From assembly GCA_905221605.1 (NCBI GenBank), contig CAJNDS010002849.1, forward strand, positions 111,963 to 121,962: DNA of 10,000 nt, written 5' to 3'. Shown in pieces: positions 7,354 through 10,000 of this stretch. The notes under the pieces are model-generated. The model was given only the letters and a program-made list of their open reading frames with translations, searched no databases and was not told the DNA's origin. Each line of letters starts with the position of its first letter. Position 1 is the stretch's first letter. The DNA comes from Symbiodinium natans (lineage: Eukaryota > Sar > Dinophyceae > Suessiales > Symbiodiniaceae). Both the position numbers and the translations under genes were made by a program.

Positions 7354-7581
7354 TCAACATGAGTCCGCTACTTGGGCCGATGCCTGAAATCCAAGATGGC
7401 TCCAAGTGCAAGCCAAGCGTCGCCATGTAGCTGGAGTTTTCAACGCGGTAGTAGCCTCACATAGGAACATCAGAGCAAGATCAAGTGTCTCTGTCACTGT
7501 CCCCACTGCAAAAACCAAAAGCACCGGAGCAAGGATGACCGTGACCGTGAAAGATGGCACCCACCATGCTCCACTGGTCAT
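7354..7581 (-). CDS. Possible exon with a membrane segment
   Basis: Seventy-five codons from an ATG at 7579-7581. Residues 8-41 form a strongly hydrophobic run (VPSFTVTVILAPVLLVFAVG, then TETLDLALMFL) that could be one or two membrane helices. A donor-like GTGAGG follows the MFL codons, after which composition is less coding-like, so the exon may end there. It lies downstream, on the same strand, of two cysteine-motif exons. A Cys-rich ectodomain followed by membrane helices would be a sensible protein layout, but the link is inference. The opposite strand is also open, so this may be chance. Confidence 0.22.
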   Translation of the reverse strand: MTSGAWWVPSFTVTVILAPVLLVFAVGTVTETLDLALMFLCEATTALKTPATWRRLACTWSHLGFQASAQVADSC

Positions 7582-7749
7582 GGCTGAATGAAATCAAGCC
7601 ACCCGGCAAAGCGACAGGCTCCTCTCAGGAGAAAGCGCCCAATATCATGCAGCAATGCAGCATACTCGAACCTCCAGGTGCCTCAACCCCTCAAGTGCAG
7701 TCTTTGACTTGCTGAAGCCCTGCTACCCGTGTCTCGGCTCGACTCAGTT

Positions 7750-7866
7750 TCATACTAGGACGCTCTGAGACGAGTTGTCCTGGGCCGGGCGGCTAGGGTC
7801 GCAGTATGCACCAAGCGGACACTTGAAGCACATCGCCCCAGCCCACGAGTCCTTCAAGGACTTGAG
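7750..7866 (-). CDS. Possible exon with CxxCPxGxYC motif
   Basis: The minus strand encodes MCFKCPLGAYCDPSRPAQ, with Cys codons starting at 7830, 7821 and 7803. C-x-x-C-P-x-G-x-Y-C resembles the repeats of GCC2/GCC3 or ephrin-receptor-like cysteine-rich domains, extracellular disulphide modules. The frame ends at TGA 7750-7752, which may be a real end or intron sequence. The upstream limit is arbitrary: the frame stays open to 8052, but that part looks less coding-like and starts at TTG. A related motif lies upstream on the same strand at 8154-8225, in another frame, as expected for separate exons. Confidence 0.35.
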   Translation of the reverse strand, partial: LKSLKDSWAGAMCFKCPLGAYCDPSRPAQDNSSQSVLV

Positions 7867-8153
7867 AAGTGGGCACAGTCGGGAAGCGCTTCGTGTCATG
7901 GACGATACGGTGCTTTTTCTGGTGGAACAGTCTTGAGCAAAGATTCTCGTTTCCCTGGGACTCTGCCGAAGCCGTGCAACAGAGCAATTCCTACCTTTCC
8001 GCCGTGCGCAGCCAGCCTGAAACACGTCGCTGGCCAGCTGTGTGCACCTCAAGTTTCCAGTTGCGTTGTGGGCAGACAGGCTTGCTCACCTCCTGGTGGG
8101 CTCTGAAGAACTCGCAGCGTCAAGGTATCCAAAAAGCTGGCAAGGCGCGGTAC

Positions 8154-8225
8154 GCATCCCGTCTCACCAAGCGGTCGGTAGTAGCCAGGCGGACAGGCCG
8201 TGCAGCTGTATGCGTTGGTGGCCTT
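8154..8225 (-). CDS. Possible exon with GCC2/GCC3-like motif CxxCPPGYY
   Basis: The minus strand encodes KATNAYSCTACPPGYYRPLG followed by ETGC. The Cys pair with CPPGYY and a third Cys about 14 residues on is the core pattern of GCC2/GCC3 / ephrin-receptor-like repeats, which occur in extracellular parts of membrane proteins. In-frame stops lie just upstream (near 8240 and 8250), so it would be a short internal exon; AG acceptor-like sequence (GGGCAAG) precedes it. After the last Cys the frame loses resemblance. With the similar piece at 7750-7866 it suggests a fragmented or intron-rich gene reading right to left. Confidence 0.35.
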
Positions 8226-8239
8226 GCCCAGATTGATTG

Positions 8240-9435
8240 ATGGCTATTGAATCCGTCAGCTTTCGCATCCAAGCGGCTTCGACTGCGCAGCAATGCTACC
8301 CCAGCTCTGAGCACACGTTGTTATCTCCGCCATGATAAACAACACAACTCCTGCTGCACATAGACAAGACTCCCGGCATCCGATAGGGCAGGGATATGTG
8401 CCCAAGACCTTTCCTTGGCTGCCCATCTCGGCTTCAGAGCTTCATAGCCAGAATGAGAAAGGGAGGCTACATGAACTGCATCCCAGCTTCGCCCCAACGG
8501 CCACAGCTGTGGAGAGAGCACCGTCTCAATCGAGCCTTGGTGCCACGGCTCAACGAGCTCTAGGCCACAACACCCGCCTGTTGACTAAGATGTGCTATGG
8601 CTTCTCGGGCGCCACAAAAAGCGTAGCGGTCCAGGGAAAAGCGGAGAACAGGCTACCGCCGCCAAGCATCGAACTGCACCTCAGAGTTGTTAGAAAAGTT
8701 GAAAAACAAATCGGACCAGTGGAAAACAAAAAACGGCCATGAAAGGGTATATGTTTATATGTGTGTGGACATATAGTTCTACACACGTCTATATGCTATT
8801 CCCCTATGTGTATGTCTGTGTGTGTCTCTCTTCCTGATCCCAGTGCTCGCGCCAGCGTTGCTCACTTCCATTCAGAAAGCATGCGGCTCCAATCTTCAGA
8901 ATCTTCAGACAAGGCGTAGCTCAGTGGGGTGGCACTCATATCTTCGCTTTGGTGGCACATGGTTGAAACCGTCGATCAAGAGCTGAGGTGCTGATGCTGT
9001 AGCGGGCCTGGCTATACAGCCACGAATCCCGGGCCGACATGGTCTCACCTGGGCCGTTCACCCGGCTTCGTGGCTGCAGAACATGCTATAACATGCTTAT
9101 TGAAGGCCTTTTTCTTGAGCTGCGGCCAGAACCCCGTCGAATCGTTTCTATTGTCCTATGAAAGGTGCTCTCGCGACCTCTCATGCGGCCTTTACAAACC
9201 TCTTCGCGGGCTGACGCGAACGTGCTTTTCCGGGGTTGCATCGACGCAGGCTATCGTGCGAGAAGGCAAAAAAACCTCGACGCCATCAGTCCAAACAAAG
9301 ACCCTTCGTCAGGCTGGGATGGCTGGGTCACCGAAGCAACTTGTCACTGACATGTGGAGCTCGCAAATCTGACGCGCAGCAGACACACATCTCGCTGATA
9401 GTACTCTGAGCTGTCTGAAGCTGAAGCCGCGAACT
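8240..9435. other. No supported gene
   Basis: Several short frames on both strands without recognisable domains. The most coding-like is a 32-codon minus-strand ORF from ATG 8960 to TGA 8862 containing SATPLSYALSEDSEDW, faintly ankyrin-like in its TPLSYAL. It is too short to call. Confidence 0.45.
8743..8830. repeat. AT/GT-rich low-complexity stretch with small hairpin
   Basis: Runs of TATATG and TGTGTG. A 7-bp inverted repeat TATATGT / ACATATA with a 6-base loop lies around 8756-8775. Confidence 0.5.
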
Positions 9436-9490
9436 CTAAACACCTAACATCATCCAAACCCTGCTAAACCCTTCTAACCCTTCAACACCT
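9436..9490 (+). repeat. Degenerate telomere-like CCCTAAA motifs
   Basis: AAACCCT at 9456-9462 and 9466-9472, then AACCCT at 9476-9481, at a 10-bp period with CTAAACACCTAAC just before. The heptamer matches the plant-type telomere repeat (TTTAGGG on the other strand), also reported for dinoflagellates, but copies are separated by three extra bases. It could be an eroded interstitial telomere tract or chance. Confidence 0.3.
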
Positions 9491-9535
9491 GGTTGAGTCA
9501 CAACTCTTGGATCGCGGGCTGTCGTGCACTCTTGT

Positions 9536-9567
9536 GACCAAACTCTCCCGCGACCAAACTCTCTCGC
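9536..9567 (+). repeat. Two tandem copies of a 16-bp unit
   Basis: gaccaaactctcccgc and gaccaaactctctcgc are adjacent with a single mismatch. Related CGCG/CTCGCG words flank them (9510-9590). Confidence 0.7.
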
Positions 9568-9610
9568 GGAAGCTATCGCGCACTCGCGACCCAATCAAAT
9601 CTTGACCTCT

Positions 9611-9647
9611 TTATACCCCTTGTCTTACGCCTTTCATAGGGGTTTAT
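9611..9647. repeat. Short imperfect inverted repeat
   Basis: TATACCCCT and AGGGGTTTA can pair with one mismatch around a 17-base loop. No T-run or other sign of a terminator. Confidence 0.35.
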
Positions 9648-9845
9648 GTGAGTGAGTTGGGAGGTTCACCCCGCGAAACCATTCCATAGGTGAGGCTATT
9701 GGGCGGAAGGAGCTGAATCAGCGGCATCCCTAAACAGGAGATGGGGAGGCGTCTTCGGGTCTGAACCTATAGATCTCTGCAGACTGCGAAAGGTGGGTAA
9801 TATGTCTGAGACAGAGAATACAAACAGAGGCCCCGCACTGTCCTG

Positions 9846-9930
9846 CTTCTGAGGAAGGCACGAACCAACAAACCGACTGCAACGCCTACGGGGTTGAGGG
9901 CCTACGCCTACTTCTGAGGGCGGCACGAAT
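9846..9930 (+). repeat. Imperfect 20-bp direct repeat
   Basis: Copies at 9846-9865 and 9911-9930 match at 17 of 20 bases (cttctgaggaaggcacgaac / cttctgagggcggcacgaat), 65 bp apart. The spacing is not a multiple of three, arguing against an in-frame protein repeat in the overlapping minus-strand ORF. Confidence 0.6.
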
Positions 9931-10000
9931 CTACACAAGAGACAACCCCACATTGCTGGCATCATACCCGGGAGCTGGACATTGCAAGCAAGGGGAGAGC

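Noticed and set aside
7390-7412. CCAAGATGGCTCCAAG resembling the dinoflagellate spliced-leader end
   Set aside because: Several mismatches to CCATTTTGGCTCAAG and no following coding frame; no better spliced-leader relic was found by eye.
8332-8742. 136-codon plus-strand ORF with ATG
   Set aside because: No recognisable domain or coding-like pattern, isolated, and an open frame of this length is expected by chance in such sequence.
8912-8980. tRNA-like TAGCTCAGTGGG (box A) followed by GGTTGAAACC
   Set aside because: Box B lacks a base, the D and acceptor stems do not pair, and no anticodon arm forms. It is probably chance.
9070-9372. 100-codon plus-strand ORF
   Set aside because: No motif, and overlapping plus-strand frames are similarly open; not distinguishable from chance.
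9696-9965. 89-codon minus-strand ORF with ATG
   Set aside because: Contains the 20-bp direct repeat at a spacing that breaks the frame, and has no recognisable domain.

Overview
The window looks like nuclear DNA of a unicellular eukaryote, most probably a dinoflagellate alga (inference). Reasons: one long retroelement ORF stands in otherwise gene-poor sequence. There is a very long (CA)n-derived satellite. The few other coding-like stretches are short, exon-sized, rarely begin at ATG, and include CxxCPxGYY-type cysteine motifs, which I recall as common in Symbiodiniaceae gene models. I saw no bacterial operon structure, rRNA, credible tRNA or CRISPR array.

The centrepiece is a Penelope-like retroelement (PLE) on the minus strand. 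Its coding part spans 4416 down to 924 in three consecutive blocks. Block 1 (4416-4048) starts at a true ATG and has a Trp/Ser/Gln-rich head. Block 2 (4118-3657) is basic, lies in a shifted frame, and has no ATG. Block 3 (3656-924) is about 900 codons without a stop. It encodes an N-terminal GIY-YIG-type endonuclease, a CxC cysteine cluster, and a C-terminal reverse transcriptase (RT) whose motifs A, B, C and the FLG motif fit PLE RTs. The order endonuclease-CxC-RT is that of the permuted 'N-terminal EN+' PLEs (Naiad and Chlamys), not the classical Penelope order. Blocks 2 and 3 share one frame and are separated only by a single TGA followed by CTAG, the known leaky-stop context. The RT catalytic box reads YVDN rather than YVDD.

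Upstream of the element, 4417-4930 has no gene but holds an imperfect 19-bp direct repeat spaced exactly 100 bp. Next comes an 866-bp repeat tract (4931-5796). It grades from (CA)n with CTCAA interruptions, through 11 perfect copies of a 10-mer, to an 8-mer array. N-terminal-EN PLEs are reported to prefer microsatellites, so this neighbourhood fits.

The rest is sparse. At 5935-6258 there is a coding-like minus-strand stretch. Between 7354 and 8225, minus-strand pieces (two cysteine-motif exons and a hydrophobic segment) may be parts of a fragmented or intron-rich membrane protein gene. At 1-663 there are proline/glutamine-rich minus-strand frames that hand over to one another. The right end (8240-10000) has only short repeats and degenerate telomere-like CCCTAAA motifs. 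All non-retroelement gene calls are low confidence.
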